A stretch of DNA of 64,000 nt from Leisingera sp. ANG59 (GTDB taxonomy: Bacteria > Pseudomonadota > Alphaproteobacteria > Rhodobacterales > Rhodobacteraceae), in the NCBI RefSeq assembly GCF_013317235.1, contig NZ_WLCM01000008.1, forward strand, positions 17,711 through 81,710, given 5' to 3'. This document shows, in pieces, positions 40,984 through 51,994 of this stretch; the first letter of the stretch is position 1, and each line of letters begins with the position of its first letter. Below the pieces are notes generated by a model that did no database searches, was not told the DNA's origin, and saw only the letters and a program-made list of their open reading frames with translations. Position numbers and translations under genes: made by a program.

Positions 40984-42930
40984 ATGGCCCAAATCTCTCT
41001 CACCTTCCCCGATGGCAATGCACGATCCTACGACGCAGGCGTCACGCCGGCGCAGGTGGCTTCCAGCATTTCCACCTCGCTGGCCAAGAAGGCCATCTCC
41101 GCCACCGTCAACGATCAGCACTGGGACCTGCAGTGGCCGATCGAAGGCGACGCCACCATTGCCATCCACACCATGAAGGACGAGGCGCAGGCCAACGAGC
41201 TGATCCGCCACGACCTTGCGCATATCATGGCGCGCGCGGTGCAGGAGATCTGGCCCGACACCAAGGTCACCATCGGCCCGGTGATCGAGAACGGCTGGTA
41301 TTACGACTTCGACCGCGCAGAGCCCTTCACCCCCGAAGACCTCGGCGCGATCGAGAAGAAGATGAAGGAAATCATCAACAAACGTGATGAGGTCCGCACC
41401 GAGGTCTGGGAACGCGACCGCGCGATCCAGCATTACACCGACAACAACGAGCCCTATAAGGTCGAGCTGATCGAGAGCATCCCCGGCGACGAGCCGCTGC
41501 GGATGTACTGGCACGGCGACTGGCAGGACCTCTGCCGCGGCCCGCACCTGCAGCACACCGGACAGCTGCCGGGTGACGCCTTCAAGCTAATGTCGATCGC
41601 GGGCGCCTACTGGCGCGGTGACTCGTCGCGCCAGATGCTGCAGCGCATCTACGGCGTGGCCTTCACCGGCAAGGAGAAGCTCAAGGCGCATCTCACCATG
41701 CTGGAGGAGGCCGCCAAGCGCGACCACCGCAAGCTGGGCCGCGAGATGGACCTGTTCCACATGCAGGAGGAAGCCCCGGGGCAGATCTTCTGGCACCCCA
41801 ACGGCTGGACCATCTACACTGAGCTGCAGGACTACATGCGCCGCCAGCAGCGCAAGGGCGGCTATGTCGAGGTGAACACCCCGCAGGTCGTCGACCGCAA
41901 GCTGTGGGAACGCTCGGGCCACTGGGACAAGTACCAGGAGAACATGTTCATCGTCGAGGTCGACGAGGAGCACGCCCGCGAGAAGGCAGTGAACGCGCTG
42001 AAGCCGATGAACTGCCCCTGCCACGTGGAGATCTTCAAGCAGGGCCTGAAGTCCTACCGCGATCTGCCGCTGCGCATGGCGGAATTCGGCTCCTGCAACC
42101 GCTACGAGCCCTCGGGCGCGCTGCACGGCATCATGCGGGTGCGAGGCTTCACTCAGGACGACGCGCATATCTTCTGCTCCGAAGACCAGATCGAGTCCGA
42201 GACCGCAACCTTTATCGAGTTCCTGTCGACCATCTACAAGGACCTCGGCTTCGAGAAGTTCTCGGTCAAGTTCTCCGACCGGCCGGAAACCCGCGCGGGC
42301 TCCGACGAGGTCTGGGACAAGGCCGAGGCCGCGCTTCTGTCCGCCACCCGCGCCGCGGGCATCGAGCCGGAACTGAACCCGGGCGAAGGCGCCTTCTACG
42401 GGCCCAAGCTGGAGTTCGTGCTGACCGACGCCATCGGCCGCGACTGGCAGTGCGGCACCCACCAGGTAGACTTCGTGCTGCCCGAGCGGCTGGACGCGAC
42501 CTACATCGGCGCCGACGGCAACAAGCACCGCCCGGTGATGCTGCACCGTGCGACTCTGGGCTCGTTTGAACGCTTCATCGGCATCCTGATCGAGGAGCAC
42601 GCGGGCAAGCTGCCGTTCTGGCTGGCGCCGCGACAGGTGGTGGTGGCCTCGATCACCTCGGAGGCCGACGACTACGTGCATGAGGTCGTGGCGGAACTGA
42701 AGAAGGCCGGCGTGCGCGCCGAGGCCGACATCCGCAACGAGAAGATCAACTACAAGGTCCGCGAGCATTCGGTGGGCAAGGTGCCGGTCATCCTCGCCGT
42801 CGGCCACCGCGAGGTGGAGGAGCGCACCGTCTCCGTCCGCCGCCTCGGCGAGAAGCAGACCAGGGTGGAGAGCCTCGAAAATGTTACAAAGTCGCTGGCG
42901 GTGGAAGCCACCCCGCCGGACCTTCTGTAA
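40984..42930 (+). CDS. thrS: Threonine-tRNA ligase
   Basis: 648 residues from the ATG at 40984, with GAGGAG 11 bases upstream. Class II synthetase: TGS domain (about 1-60: [16 protein letters not shown]), editing domain with HDLAH (76-80) as the zinc-binding HxxxH, catalytic core with [14 protein letters not shown] near 385-400, and an anticodon-binding C-terminus ([18 protein letters not shown]). The frame remains open upstream of 40984 but that part is promoter. It charges tRNA-Thr. Confidence 0.97.
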   Translation: MAQISLTFPDGNARSYDAGVTPAQVASSISTSLAKKAISATVNDQHWDLQWPIEGDATIAIHTMKDEAQANELIRHDLAHIMARAVQEIWPDTKVTIGPVIENGWYYDFDRAEPFTPEDLGAIEKKMKEIINKRDEVRTEVWERDRAIQHYTDNNEPYKVELIESIPGDEPLRMYWHGDWQDLCRGPHLQHTGQLPGDAFKLMSIAGAYWRGDSSRQMLQRIYGVAFTGKEKLKAHLTMLEEAAKRDHRKLGREMDLFHMQEEAPGQIFWHPNGWTIYTELQDYMRRQQRKGGYVEVNTPQVVDRKLWERSGHWDKYQENMFIVEVDEEHAREKAVNALKPMNCPCHVEIFKQGLKSYRDLPLRMAEFGSCNRYEPSGALHGIMRVRGFTQDDAHIFCSEDQIESETATFIEFLSTIYKDLGFEKFSVKFSDRPETRAGSDEVWDKAEAALLSATRAAGIEPELNPGEGAFYGPKLEFVLTDAIGRDWQCGTHQVDFVLPERLDATYIGADGNKHRPVMLHRATLGSFERFIGILIEEHAGKLPFWLAPRQVVVASITSEADDYVHEVVAELKKAGVRAEADIRNEKINYKVREHSVGKVPVILAVGHREVEERTVSVRRLGEKQTRVESLENVTKSLAVEATPPDLL

Positions 42931-42955
42931 CATTCCGCCCCGAAAACAGCTTCAG

Positions 42956-42979
42956 CGGCCCCCATTCGGGGGCCGTTTT
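42956..42979 (+). terminator. Terminator of thrS
   Basis: CGGCCCCC-ATTC-GGGGGCCG, a perfect 8-base stem, followed by TTTTG, 25 bases after the thrS stop. Confidence 0.88.
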
Positions 42980-43151
42980 GTTTCATGAACTGGTTAAACC
43001 CCGTTATTTCAGGGCTTTGCGCGGCTTGCCGCTCTCACATACACTGACGCGGACGTGAGACACGGCCTCGTGACTTAAAATCCCGGAGGCCTCGGGTTAG
43101 TGTTTTCTTGTCAACACGACACCGCACGATTAACCGAAAGGAATTCACGAG

Positions 43152-43457
43152 ATGTCGACCACCGCAAAATCCCTGGCCGTTGCCAGCGCCGTTGCCGCCG
43201 CCCTGACCGCAGCATCAACCATCCCTGCTGCTGCCGCCACCAAGGAAAAATGCTACGGCGTTTCGCTGGCAGGCCAGAACGACTGCGCCGCCGGCCCCGG
43301 CACCACCTGCGCAGGCACCTCGACCATCGACTACCAGGGCAACGCCTGGACCCTGGTGGATGCAGGCACTTGCGAAGGCATGGAGCTGCCGGCCACGGCC
43401 GACGGCACCGAGCGCAAGGGCTCGCTGGAGCCGCTGGAACGCGACCTGCCGGCATAA
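43152..43457 (+). CDS. bufA1: Bufferin-type RiPP precursor (DUF2282, BufA1 family)
   Basis: 101 residues. An N-terminal signal peptide ([23 protein letters not shown], cleavage near 29) is followed by a small Cys-rich domain: C34 in EKCYGV, C45 in NDCAAG, C53 in TTCAGT and C74 in GTCEG, the four-Cys DUF2282 pattern. In known bufferins, a DUF692 enzyme converts central cysteines into thiooxazole-type heterocycles and the exported product binds copper. The next three genes are the expected maturation and partner set. GAAAGGAA upstream is the ribosome site. The symbol follows the bufferin naming; copper dependence here is inferred. Confidence 0.85.
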   Translation: MSTTAKSLAVASAVAAALTAASTIPAAAATKEKCYGVSLAGQNDCAAGPGTTCAGTSTIDYQGNAWTLVDAGTCEGMELPATADGTERKGSLEPLERDLPA

Positions 43458-43474
43458 GAGCGGCTTGAATTCAG

Positions 43475-43504
43475 GGGGCGGGAGTGAGAATTCCCGCCCC
43501 TTTT
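43475..43504 (+). terminator. Intra-operon terminator/attenuator between bufA and bufB
   Basis: GGGGCGGGA - eight-base loop - TCCCGCCCC, a perfect 9-base stem, followed by TTTT, 17 bases after the bufA stop and 22 bases before the bufB ATG. It should stop most transcripts after the precursor gene, giving more precursor than enzyme. Confidence 0.82.
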
Positions 43505-43526
43505 GCACCCGGACACAGGACCCGCC

Positions 43527-44381
43527 ATGCTCGACGCCGCTGCTCATGACAAACTGCCTGCCGCTCCCGGCGTTGGCTACAAGCCGCAGCATTTCGCCCA
43601 GATTACCGCTGACCCTGGCGCGGTCAAATGGCTGGAAATCCATGCGGAAAACTACATGGGCGACGGCGGACGGCCGCTTGCGCAACTGCGCCACCTGTCC
43701 GAGCGCTTTGCCATGTCGGTGCATGGCGTCGGCCTCTCTATCGGCGGTGAAGGACCCTTGGACGCAGACCACCTGGTCCGGCTCAAACACCTGGTGGGAT
43801 GGCTGACCCCCGCCAGCTTCTCCGAGCATCTGGCTTGGTCCACCCATGACAGCCATTTCTACAACGACCTGCTGCCGCTGCCTTACACGGACGCCAGCCT
43901 GCAGAGGATCTGCGATCATATTGACGAACTGCAGAGCACCATCGGCCGCCGTATGCTGCTGGAAAACCCCTCCAGCTACCTCGCCTTTGCCGAGAGCACC
44001 TGGTCCGAGCCGGAGTTCCTCGCGGAAATCTCCCGCCGGACCGGCTGCGGCCTGCTTCTGGACGTGAACAACGTCTTTGTCTCGGCCACCAACCTCAATT
44101 TCTCGCCGCAGGGCTACATCGAAGCCTTCCCGCTGCACGAGGTGGATGAGATCCACCTGGGTGGCCACGACGAGGATGAGGACGGCCACGGCCGCCCGCT
44201 GCTGATCGACAGCCACGGGTGTGCTGTGGTGGATCCGGTCTGGGCGCTCTTGGACTTTACCCTCGCCCGATCCGGCCCCAAGCCGGTGCTGATAGAATGG
44301 GACAACGACGTGCCGGATTGGCCGGTGCTGGAGGCCGAAGCCGCCCGCGCCGCAACCGCGCTGGAGCGCGTCCCGGCATGA
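43527..44381 (+). CDS. bufB1: MNIO-type RiPP maturation enzyme (DUF692, BufB1)
   Basis: 284 residues from the ATG at 43527. TIM-barrel DUF692: GVGYKPQHF (15-23), EIHAENYMG (37-45), VHGVGLSIGG (65-74), SEHLAW (99-104), LENPSSYL, LLLDVNNVFVSATNL (176-190), EIHLGGHDEDED (208-219), LIDSHG (226-231) and IEWDND (256-261). The His, Glu and Asp residues in these strands bind the multinuclear iron centre that oxidises peptide cysteines. Partner of the DUF2063 protein next door; the two starts overlap (ATGA). Confidence 0.9.
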   Translation: MLDAAAHDKLPAAPGVGYKPQHFAQITADPGAVKWLEIHAENYMGDGGRPLAQLRHLSERFAMSVHGVGLSIGGEGPLDADHLVRLKHLVGWLTPASFSEHLAWSTHDSHFYNDLLPLPYTDASLQRICDHIDELQSTIGRRMLLENPSSYLAFAESTWSEPEFLAEISRRTGCGLLLDVNNVFVSATNLNFSPQGYIEAFPLHEVDEIHLGGHDEDEDGHGRPLLIDSHGCAVVDPVWALLDFTLARSGPKPVLIEWDNDVPDWPVLEAEAARAATALERVPA

Positions 44382-45133
44382 GCGTGTCCCAGACAGAATT
44401 CACCCGCGCCATGATGGATGCGGGGCAGCCGGTGCCGGACGGTCTGATCGACCATCACGCCCAGCCCGCCGGGCGCCGCTTCAACGTCTACCGCAATAAT
44501 GTGGCCGTCTCGCTGACCGAGGCGATGCACAGCGCTTTTCCGGTGATAGCCAAGCTTCTGGGAAAGCAGAACATGGACGGGCTGGCAGGCATCTACCTGC
44601 GCCAGCACCCGCCATCCACGCCCCTGATGATGTTCTACGGCGAAGATTTCCCCGCTTTCCTGGAAGCCATGGAGCAGCTCAAGCATCTGGGCTACCTGGG
44701 CGATGTAGCACGGCTGGAACTGGCCCTGCGCCGTGCCTATCACGCCGCAGATGCCGTCCCGGTCGCGCCGGAAGAGCTTGGCGCCCTGGCACCGGACCAG
44801 CTGATGAACACCCGCCTGACGCTGGCGCCTGCGGTGGACGTGCTGCGCTCGCCCTGGCCCATTCACGCGATCTGGCGCTACAACACCGAGGACGGCGCGC
44901 CCAAGCCTGAGCTGCGAGCCCAGGACGTGCTGGTCACCCGCCCCGAATTCGACCCCACTCCCCAGGTTCTGCCGCCCGCGGGCGCGCAGTGGATCCGCGC
45001 CCTGATCGGGGGCGCTTCCATCGGCGAAGCACTGGAACAGGCCGCCGCCGAAGACAAAAGCTTCGACCTGGGTGCCACGCTGGCCTTGCTGTTGCAGGGC
45101 GGCGCAATAACAGGATTGGACAGCAAAGGGTAA
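44378..45133 (+). CDS. bufC1: DUF2063 partner protein (BufC1)
   Basis: 251 residues from the ATG at 44378, overlapping the bufB stop. The N-terminal part (TEFTRAMMDAGQPVPDGLID, then RRFNVYRNNVAVSLTEAMHSAFPVI, about 31-56) is the DUF2063 DNA/peptide-recognition-like domain that in other MNIO clusters presents the precursor peptide to the enzyme. The C-terminal half is a mixed alpha/beta domain. No catalytic motif is expected. Confidence 0.88.
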   Translation: MSVSQTEFTRAMMDAGQPVPDGLIDHHAQPAGRRFNVYRNNVAVSLTEAMHSAFPVIAKLLGKQNMDGLAGIYLRQHPPSTPLMMFYGEDFPAFLEAMEQLKHLGYLGDVARLELALRRAYHAADAVPVAPEELGALAPDQLMNTRLTLAPAVDVLRSPWPIHAIWRYNTEDGAPKPELRAQDVLVTRPEFDPTPQVLPPAGAQWIRALIGGASIGEALEQAAAEDKSFDLGATLALLLQGGAITGLDSKG

Positions 45134-45137
45134 ATCC

Positions 45138-45701
45138 ATGCACGCACTTGTCTCCATTCACGACGCCGTATTCCGCCAGGTGGAAAGGGCCGGCAACTGG
45201 CTGCTGCCGCTGGCGGCGCGTTTTGTCTTTGCCTCGACGCTGCTTCTTTATTTCTGGAACTCCGGACTGACCAAGCTGGGCGACGGCATCCTTGGCCTGT
45301 TCAGCCCCTCGATCGGCGCCTACAGCCAGATCTTCCCGAAACAGCTTGAGGCGGCCGGCTATGACATCTCGCAGTTCAGCCTGTTTCATAAACTGGTGGT
45401 TCTGGCCGGCACTTATGCCGAATTCATCCTGCCGCTGCTGATCGTGATTGGCCTGCTGACCCGGCTGGCCGCGCTTGGCATGATCGGCTTTGTCGTCGTG
45501 CAGTCGCTGACCGATATCTACGGCCACGGCGCCACCGACGACAAAACCCTCGGCGCGCTGTTCGACCGCTTTCCTGATGCGGTGATCCTCGACCAGCGGC
45601 TGTTCTGGATTTTCCTGCTGGCGGTTCTGGTGATCAAAGGCGCAGGCGCCCTGTCGGTCGATGCCCTGCTGCGCCACCGGATGGAGCCCGTTACGGCCTG
45701 A
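45138..45701 (+). CDS. DoxX family membrane protein (BufD-like)
   Basis: 187 residues, four membrane spans (about 22-42, 84-105, 109-127 and 156-175). FVFASTLLLYFWNSGLTKLGDG near residue 30 is the usual DoxX first-helix signature. DoxX proteins are often the last gene of bufferin operons, perhaps in redox or export. Starts four bases after bufC with AAAGGG in the stop region, so it belongs to the operon. Confidence 0.87.
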   Translation: MHALVSIHDAVFRQVERAGNWLLPLAARFVFASTLLLYFWNSGLTKLGDGILGLFSPSIGAYSQIFPKQLEAAGYDISQFSLFHKLVVLAGTYAEFILPLLIVIGLLTRLAALGMIGFVVVQSLTDIYGHGATDDKTLGALFDRFPDAVILDQRLFWIFLLAVLVIKGAGALSVDALLRHRMEPVTA

Positions 45702-45722
45702 GCCTGAAAACCGCCCATCAAA

Positions 45723-45755
45723 AAAAGGCGCCCTGCTCCGGCAGCGGTGCCTTTT
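45723..45755. terminator. Bidirectional terminator after the bufferin operon
   Basis: AAAAGGCGCCCTGC - TCCG - GCAGCGGTGCCTTTT, a long stem with one mismatch and one bulge, flanked by A and T runs on both sides, between two convergent genes. Confidence 0.82.
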
Positions 45756-45774
45756 CCATTCGGACCGGCCTGCG

Positions 45775-46143
45775 TCAGAAATGCGCCTTGGGCTCATCCG
45801 GCTTGCCGGCCGCCAGCGCCATCAGCCCGCCCACGGCAGCAAAGCTCAGCGGGAAGATAGTAAAGACGTTGAGGCCGAACCCCGCATACATGCCTGCCGC
45901 TGACCCCAGTAGCAGCACGCCGCCCCACAAGGCCCGAGCCCGTGCCATCGCCCCGCCGGCAATCGCCAGCAGCGGCGACAGCACCGCCAGCAGCCGCAGC
46001 TGCTCGACATTCTCCACCTGCTCAGCCAGCCCTTCGACCTCGCCAAAATGCTCCACCGCCGCGGTGTAGCCGTAGCCGAAAAAGCCCACCACCATGCCGA
46101 AAATCCCGGCGATGATCCCCAGAACAAGGGCTGCATTCCGCAT
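45775..46143 (-). CDS. Small hypothetical membrane protein
   Basis: 122 residues from the ATG at 46143, preceded by GGGAGAG. Three or four membrane spans (about 4-24, 50-66, 73-88, 93-111) with a central acidic helix EHFGEVEGLAEQVENVEQLR. No recognised family. A housekeeping-looking DUF of the inner membrane; convergent with the DoxX gene. Confidence 0.6.
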   Translation of the reverse strand: MRNAALVLGIIAGIFGMVVGFFGYGYTAAVEHFGEVEGLAEQVENVEQLRLLAVLSPLLAIAGGAMARARALWGGVLLLGSAAGMYAGFGLNVFTIFPLSFAAVGGLMALAAGKPDEPKAHF

Positions 46144-46185
46144 CAATTCTCTCCCAAAAACTGAGGTAAAGACATATGCGCCGCG

Positions 46186-46503
46186 TTAAGCCGCGCCAAG
46201 GGCCGCCTTGGTGTTCTGATCCCACCCCAGGAAAAATTCCCCGTCACGCTCGATCAGCGGCCGCTTCATCAATGCCGGGTGCGCCCGCAGCAGCTCCAGC
46301 GGCTCGCCGGAACGCTCTTCCTCGCTTAAGCCCCGCCAGGTGGTGGAGCGCGTATTAACCAGCTTGGCGCCGAACTGCGCAAGGGCTGCCTCCAGCAAAC
46401 CCTCCGGCATGCCATCCGCGCGGATATCGACCAGAACCGAATCTGGACGCTCTTTCAACGCCTTGCGGCAAGTATCGCAGTTCTTGAGCCCGTAGATTTT
46501 CAT
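46186..46503 (-). CDS. ArsC/Spx-family thioredoxin-fold protein
   Basis: 105 residues; KIYGLKNCDTCRKALKE (2-18) gives the CDTC redox motif, and NTRSTTWRGLSEEE near 49-62 plus PLLIERDGEFFLG-like sequence fit the ArsC superfamily, closest to YffB. Arsenate reduction is not certain because ars partners are absent. Its start is 190 bases from the cold-shock gene in a divergent arrangement. Confidence 0.85.
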   Translation of the reverse strand: MKIYGLKNCDTCRKALKERPDSVLVDIRADGMPEGLLEAALAQFGAKLVNTRSTTWRGLSEEERSGEPLELLRAHPALMKRPLIERDGEFFLGWDQNTKAALGAA

Positions 46504-46692
46504 GATGCCTTCATGCTCCCCATCCGGGATTTACACAATTTATGGTAGAATTCACCGGTTTCTCTTGATTTTCAGTCAGCCCGTGCAAAACTCTAGGTTG
46601 TCCGGCTTCGCCTTACCCCGCGCGGGCAGGGAGCTGGCCGGATGCCCCGGGATGCCCCTGGGCGACGTGCAAAGTAGAAGGAGACACGGGAA

Positions 46693-46899
46693 ATGCCAAG
46701 CGGCACCGTGAAGTGGTTCAACACCACCAAAGGGTACGGGTTCATTGAACCCGATGAAGGCGGCAAGGATGTGTTTGTGCACATTTCAGCGGTGGAGCGG
46801 TCGGGCATGACCGGTCTCGCCGACAACATGAAAGTCGGCTATCAGCTGACCGAGGGCCGGGATGGCCGGCAGATGGCTGCTGACATCAAGGCGATGTAA
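46693..46899 (+). CDS. Cold-shock domain protein
   Basis: 68 residues: GTVKWFNTTKGYGFIEPDEG (4-23) with the RNP1-type KGYGFI and RNP2-type DVFVHI (about 27-32) motifs of single-stranded nucleic acid-binding CspA proteins. AAGGAG lies nine bases before the ATG. The preceding 180 bases are non-coding and could be a structured leader, as in cspA, but no cold box was confirmed. Whether this copy is cold-induced cannot be seen. Confidence 0.93.
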   Translation: MPSGTVKWFNTTKGYGFIEPDEGGKDVFVHISAVERSGMTGLADNMKVGYQLTEGRDGRQMAADIKAM

Positions 46900-46915
46900 G
46901 GTCTCATGCCTGCGC

Positions 46916-46940
46916 TGCGCCCGGGCTTTGGCCGGGCGCA
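46916..46940. other. GC-rich hairpin between cold-shock gene and folA
   Basis: TGCGCCCGG - seven-base loop - CCGGGCGCA, a perfect 9-base stem between convergent stops. No T tract on either side, so at best a weak terminator. Confidence 0.5.
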
Positions 46941-46956
46941 GGCAATAGAGGCGGCC

Positions 46957-47436
46957 TCAGCCCCGCCGCAGATATTCCACCATGATACAGGCCGGATCGC
47001 TGTCGCGCAGCACTGTCTCCCCGGCTTTGGTCCATTTGTCTGCCTGAAACTCCGGGAAAAACGCGTCTGCATCCTCAATGGTCAGATCCACCTCGGTGAC
47101 CAGCAGCCTGTCCGCCATCCCCAGCATCCCGCGATAGATCCCCTCGCCGCCGATGCCATAAACACGCCGGTAGCCTTGGGCATAGGCTTCCTGCATCGCA
47201 GCTTCGATTGAGGGCAGCACGGTCTCTGCCGCCTGCGGGTTGGAGGACACCACCAGATTAAGCCGGTTCTTCAACGGCTTCACCGGCAGGCTGTCCCAGG
47301 TATTGCGGCCCATGATGATGGCACCGCCCAAAGTCTCGCGCTGGAACGCCTTCAGATCCTCGGGCGCAAACCACGGAATTTCGTTGTCCTTGCCGATGGC
47401 GCCGTTGCGCGCCCGCGCAGCGATCAGGGTAATCAT
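46957..47436 (-). CDS. folA: Dihydrofolate reductase
   Basis: 159 residues. MITLIAARARNGAIGKDNEIPW (1-22) with the catalytic acidic/Trp region APEDLKAFQ, GGAIIMGRNTWDSLP and the VYGIGGEGIYRGM NADPH-binding segment are all typical. It reduces dihydrofolate and thus recycles the folate oxidised by thyA, which lies immediately upstream on the same strand (gap 18 bases), an arrangement that implies co-transcription. Confidence 0.96.
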   Translation of the reverse strand: MITLIAARARNGAIGKDNEIPWFAPEDLKAFQRETLGGAIIMGRNTWDSLPVKPLKNRLNLVVSSNPQAAETVLPSIEAAMQEAYAQGYRRVYGIGGEGIYRGMLGMADRLLVTEVDLTIEDADAFFPEFQADKWTKAGETVLRDSDPACIMVEYLRRG

Positions 47437-47454
47437 GCCTGTTGTCCTTGTTTC

Positions 47455-48288
47455 TTAGACCGCAACCGGCGCCTTGATCACCGGGTCCGGGTCATAATTC
47501 AGGATCTCGAAATCCTCGAAGGTGAAGTCGAAAATCGAGTTCACCTGACGCTTGATCCGCAGCTGCGGCAGCGGCTTGGGGCTGCGTGACAGCTGCAGCT
47601 GCACCTGCTCCAAATGGTTCGAATAGATATGCGCATCCCCCATCGTGTGCACGAAATCCCCGGCCTCGTAGCCGGTCACATGCGCCAGCATGGCCAGCAG
47701 AAGCGAATAGGAGGCGATATTGAACGGCACCCCCAGGAACATGTCGGCGGAGCGCTGGTACAGCTGCATATGCATCTTGCCGCCCGCAACCCGCACCTGC
47801 CACAGCGTATGGCAGGGCGGCAGCGCCATGTCCGGCACATCCGCAGGGTTCCAGGCTGAGACGATCAGGCGGCGGCTGTCCGGGCTTTTGCGGATCATCT
47901 CCACCAGATCCGAAATCTGGTCGACACTGCCCGCACGGTAAAGCGGCTCATCCCCGATGGTGCCCTCTGCCAGCTCCAGCTTGGGGAACCGGCGCCATTG
48001 GTGGCCGTAAACGGGGCCGAGGTCGCCGTTCTCATCGGCCCATTCGTCCCAGATCGACACCCCGTTTTCCTTCAGGTAGCGGATGTTGGTGTCGCCGGAC
48101 AGGAACCACAGCAGCTCATGGATGATCGAGCGCAGATGCAGCTTCTTGGTGGTGACAAGCGGGAAACCGTCCGCCAGGGAATAGCGCGCCTGCATCCCGA
48201 AACAGGACAGCGTGCCGGTGCCGGTGCGGTCGTCTGACGGCACCCCGTTATCCAGAATGAACTGCAGCTGATCGTGATACTGTTGCAT
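47455..48288 (-). CDS. thyA: Thymidylate synthase (ThyA)
   Basis: 277 residues from the ATG at 48288, with GGGAGCAGG upstream; the open reading to 48426 is unlikely. Conserved: DRTGTGTLS (20-28), [10 protein letters not shown], the catalytic Cys159 in [25 protein letters not shown] and the C-terminal tail ending KAPVAV. It makes dTMP from dUMP and methylene-THF. It forms an operon with folA. Confidence 0.96.
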   Translation of the reverse strand: MQQYHDQLQFILDNGVPSDDRTGTGTLSCFGMQARYSLADGFPLVTTKKLHLRSIIHELLWFLSGDTNIRYLKENGVSIWDEWADENGDLGPVYGHQWRRFPKLELAEGTIGDEPLYRAGSVDQISDLVEMIRKSPDSRRLIVSAWNPADVPDMALPPCHTLWQVRVAGGKMHMQLYQRSADMFLGVPFNIASYSLLLAMLAHVTGYEAGDFVHTMGDAHIYSNHLEQVQLQLSRSPKPLPQLRIKRQVNSIFDFTFEDFEILNYDPDPVIKAPVAV

Positions 48289-48515
48289 GGCCTGCTCCCT
48301 GCCCTCTGGCGCTGGCCCGGTCTTACCTTCCGGACCGGGCGGGGCCAAGCGGGAATCCCTTGCGCCCTGCCCCTGGGAACATACTACATCTGGCCCGCCG
48401 GGAATCAAAAGCCGCAAAATGAGCATAGGATCGTGACGGCAGCCCCGTCTTTGACGCTTTTCCTTCTGCGCGGTGCAGGCAATACTGCGGGCAAAACCAA
48501 TCAGGGGAAACCATC

Positions 48516-48944
48516 ATGCCGCTTACTTATCTGCACACCATGGTCCGGGTGAAGGATCTGGAGAAGTCCATGGCCTTCTTTGAACTCCTCGGCCTCAAGG
48601 AGACCCGCCGCTGGGACAACGAGCAGGGCCGTTTCACCCTGGTTTTCATGGCGCCTCCGGGCCAGGAAGACGCCCCTATCGAGCTGACTTACAACTGGGA
48701 CGGCGACGAGGGGCTGCCCAGTGACAGCCGCCACTTCGGCCATCTCGCCTATGGGGTGGATGACATCTATGCCACCTGCCAGCACCTGAAGGACAACGGT
48801 GTCACCATCAACCGCCCGCCGCGCGACGGGCATATGGCCTTTGTGCGCTCGCCGGACAATATTTCCATCGAACTGCTGCAGAACGGCACCTCCCTGCCTG
48901 CGGCAGAACCCTGGGTGAGCATGGAAAATACCGGTCATTGGTAA
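48516..48944 (+). CDS. gloA: Lactoylglutathione lyase (glyoxalase I type, VOC)
   Basis: 142 residues. Metal ligands appear in all four expected places: HTMVRVKDLEKSM (His7), IELTYNW (Glu about 56), FGHLAYGVDD (His about 74) and SIELLQNG (Glu about 122), matching bacterial GloA. It isomerises the methylglyoxal-glutathione hemithioacetal. Alone between thyA (divergent) and a 478-base empty gap. Confidence 0.92.
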   Translation: MPLTYLHTMVRVKDLEKSMAFFELLGLKETRRWDNEQGRFTLVFMAPPGQEDAPIELTYNWDGDEGLPSDSRHFGHLAYGVDDIYATCQHLKDNGVTINRPPRDGHMAFVRSPDNISIELLQNGTSLPAAEPWVSMENTGHW

Positions 48945-49422
48945 AACTGGCCGCCGGTGGCACAGGCCGCGCCCGGCGGGACTGTCTGCCAGACTGGCTG
49001 CAAAGGCGGCCTCCGGTCGGCCGGTAAGTGGAGGTCAGGGGGGCGGCTTGCGCGTGTCACTGGCCGCCAGCCCGCCCCTGGAAACAGGCTGCTTGCACAG
49101 AGACAAGCGGCCGCATGGCCCCGAACGCACCGGGCACAGCCGACCGCGCGCGACAGCCCCAAACTTATTTAGGACCCTCACGCAGAAAACCGGCTCAGCC
49201 CTGCCGGGGCTGTCCGTGCAAAAAACGCCAGTTCTTTACCCCGTTAATGCCGGGCGGAAAGGGCGGCCGCTTCTGCAGCCTCTGCCGTGGCCTGCGCGAG
49301 GCCCGGCGCCTTACCCTTCAATCCTAGCAGAGCACGGTTTCCCCTCATGCCCTGTCAGCGGCCTGCCGGTATCCCCCGGCTGCGCGGCCTGTTTCCTGCT
49401 GGTAAGTTTCGCCGGCAGGCCC
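48945..49422. other. 478-base gap without genes
   Basis: Lies between two convergent stops (gloA and the MarR-like gene). I see no credible coding frame, tRNA or repeat family member. A hairpin CCGCCGG / CCGGCGG follows the gloA stop (48951-48979), and a 10-base inverted repeat is at 49360-49421 next to the MarR-like stop. The rest is GC-rich, plain sequence. A small RNA cannot be excluded. Confidence 0.55.
49360..49421. repeat. 10-base inverted repeat next to the MarR-like stop
   Basis: Arms GGCCTGCCGG (49360-49369) and CCGGCAGGCC (49412-49421) are perfect, with a 42-base spacer. No T tract follows on the minus strand, so termination is doubtful. Confidence 0.5.
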
Positions 49423-49920
49423 TTAGTAAATATAGCGGATCTGGTCGGACCAGTAGCGCTCCATCCGCTTCAGCGAGGCGGTAATGTCCTCGATCCCTTC
49501 CGACGTGATCACGTTCTTGCCCTCCAGCCCTTCGGCATGGCGGGAGAACAGCGCCGACACGATGTCGCGGATCTCGCGGCCCCGCTGGGTCAGGCGCACC
49601 CGTACAGAGCGGCGGTCGATCTCGCAGCGCTGATGGTGCATATAGCCCATCTCGACCAGCTTCTTCAGGTTGTAGCTGACATTGCTGCCCTGATAGTAGC
49701 CGCGGGTTTTCAGTTCCCCGGCGGTGACCTCATTGTCGCCGATGTTGAACAGCAAGAGCGCCTGGACCGCGTTGATCTCCAGCACCCCGACGCGCTCAAA
49801 TTCATCCTTGATGACGTCCAGCAGCAGGCGGTGAAGGCGCTCAAGCAGCCCCAGCGCCTCCAGGTAGCCAGTCATGAATCCCTTGCGGTCCGTCTGGCCA
49901 ATTGGCAATTCCATACTCAT
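49423..49920 (-). CDS. MarR-type winged-helix regulator (LdtR-like)
   Basis: 165 residues from the ATG at 49920 with GGAG six bases upstream. Helices about 15-45, then a winged-helix core (EINAVQALLLFNIGDNEVTAGELKTRGYYQGSNVSYNLKKLVEMGY) and RCEIDRRSVRVRLTQRG as the wing. Comparable alphaproteobacterial proteins include LdtR, which responds to envelope stress. It is third in a minus-strand cluster with the HTH protein and SdhE; the target is unknown. Confidence 0.83.
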   Translation of the reverse strand: MSMELPIGQTDRKGFMTGYLEALGLLERLHRLLLDVIKDEFERVGVLEINAVQALLLFNIGDNEVTAGELKTRGYYQGSNVSYNLKKLVEMGYMHHQRCEIDRRSVRVRLTQRGREIRDIVSALFSRHAEGLEGKNVITSEGIEDITASLKRMERYWSDQIRYIY

Positions 49921-49996
49921 TCGCATCTCCGACTCGAATTTGCTTCTGAGACAAGATGCCAACAATTCCCGAAAAATCGGTTAAGCCGGAATTTTA

Positions 49997-51980
<1,984 letters not shown>

Positions 51981-51994
51981 CAGGAGACAAGAGC

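Noticed and set aside
41587-42933. Long minus-strand frame opposite thrS
   Set aside because: Shadow of thrS, no recognisable protein.
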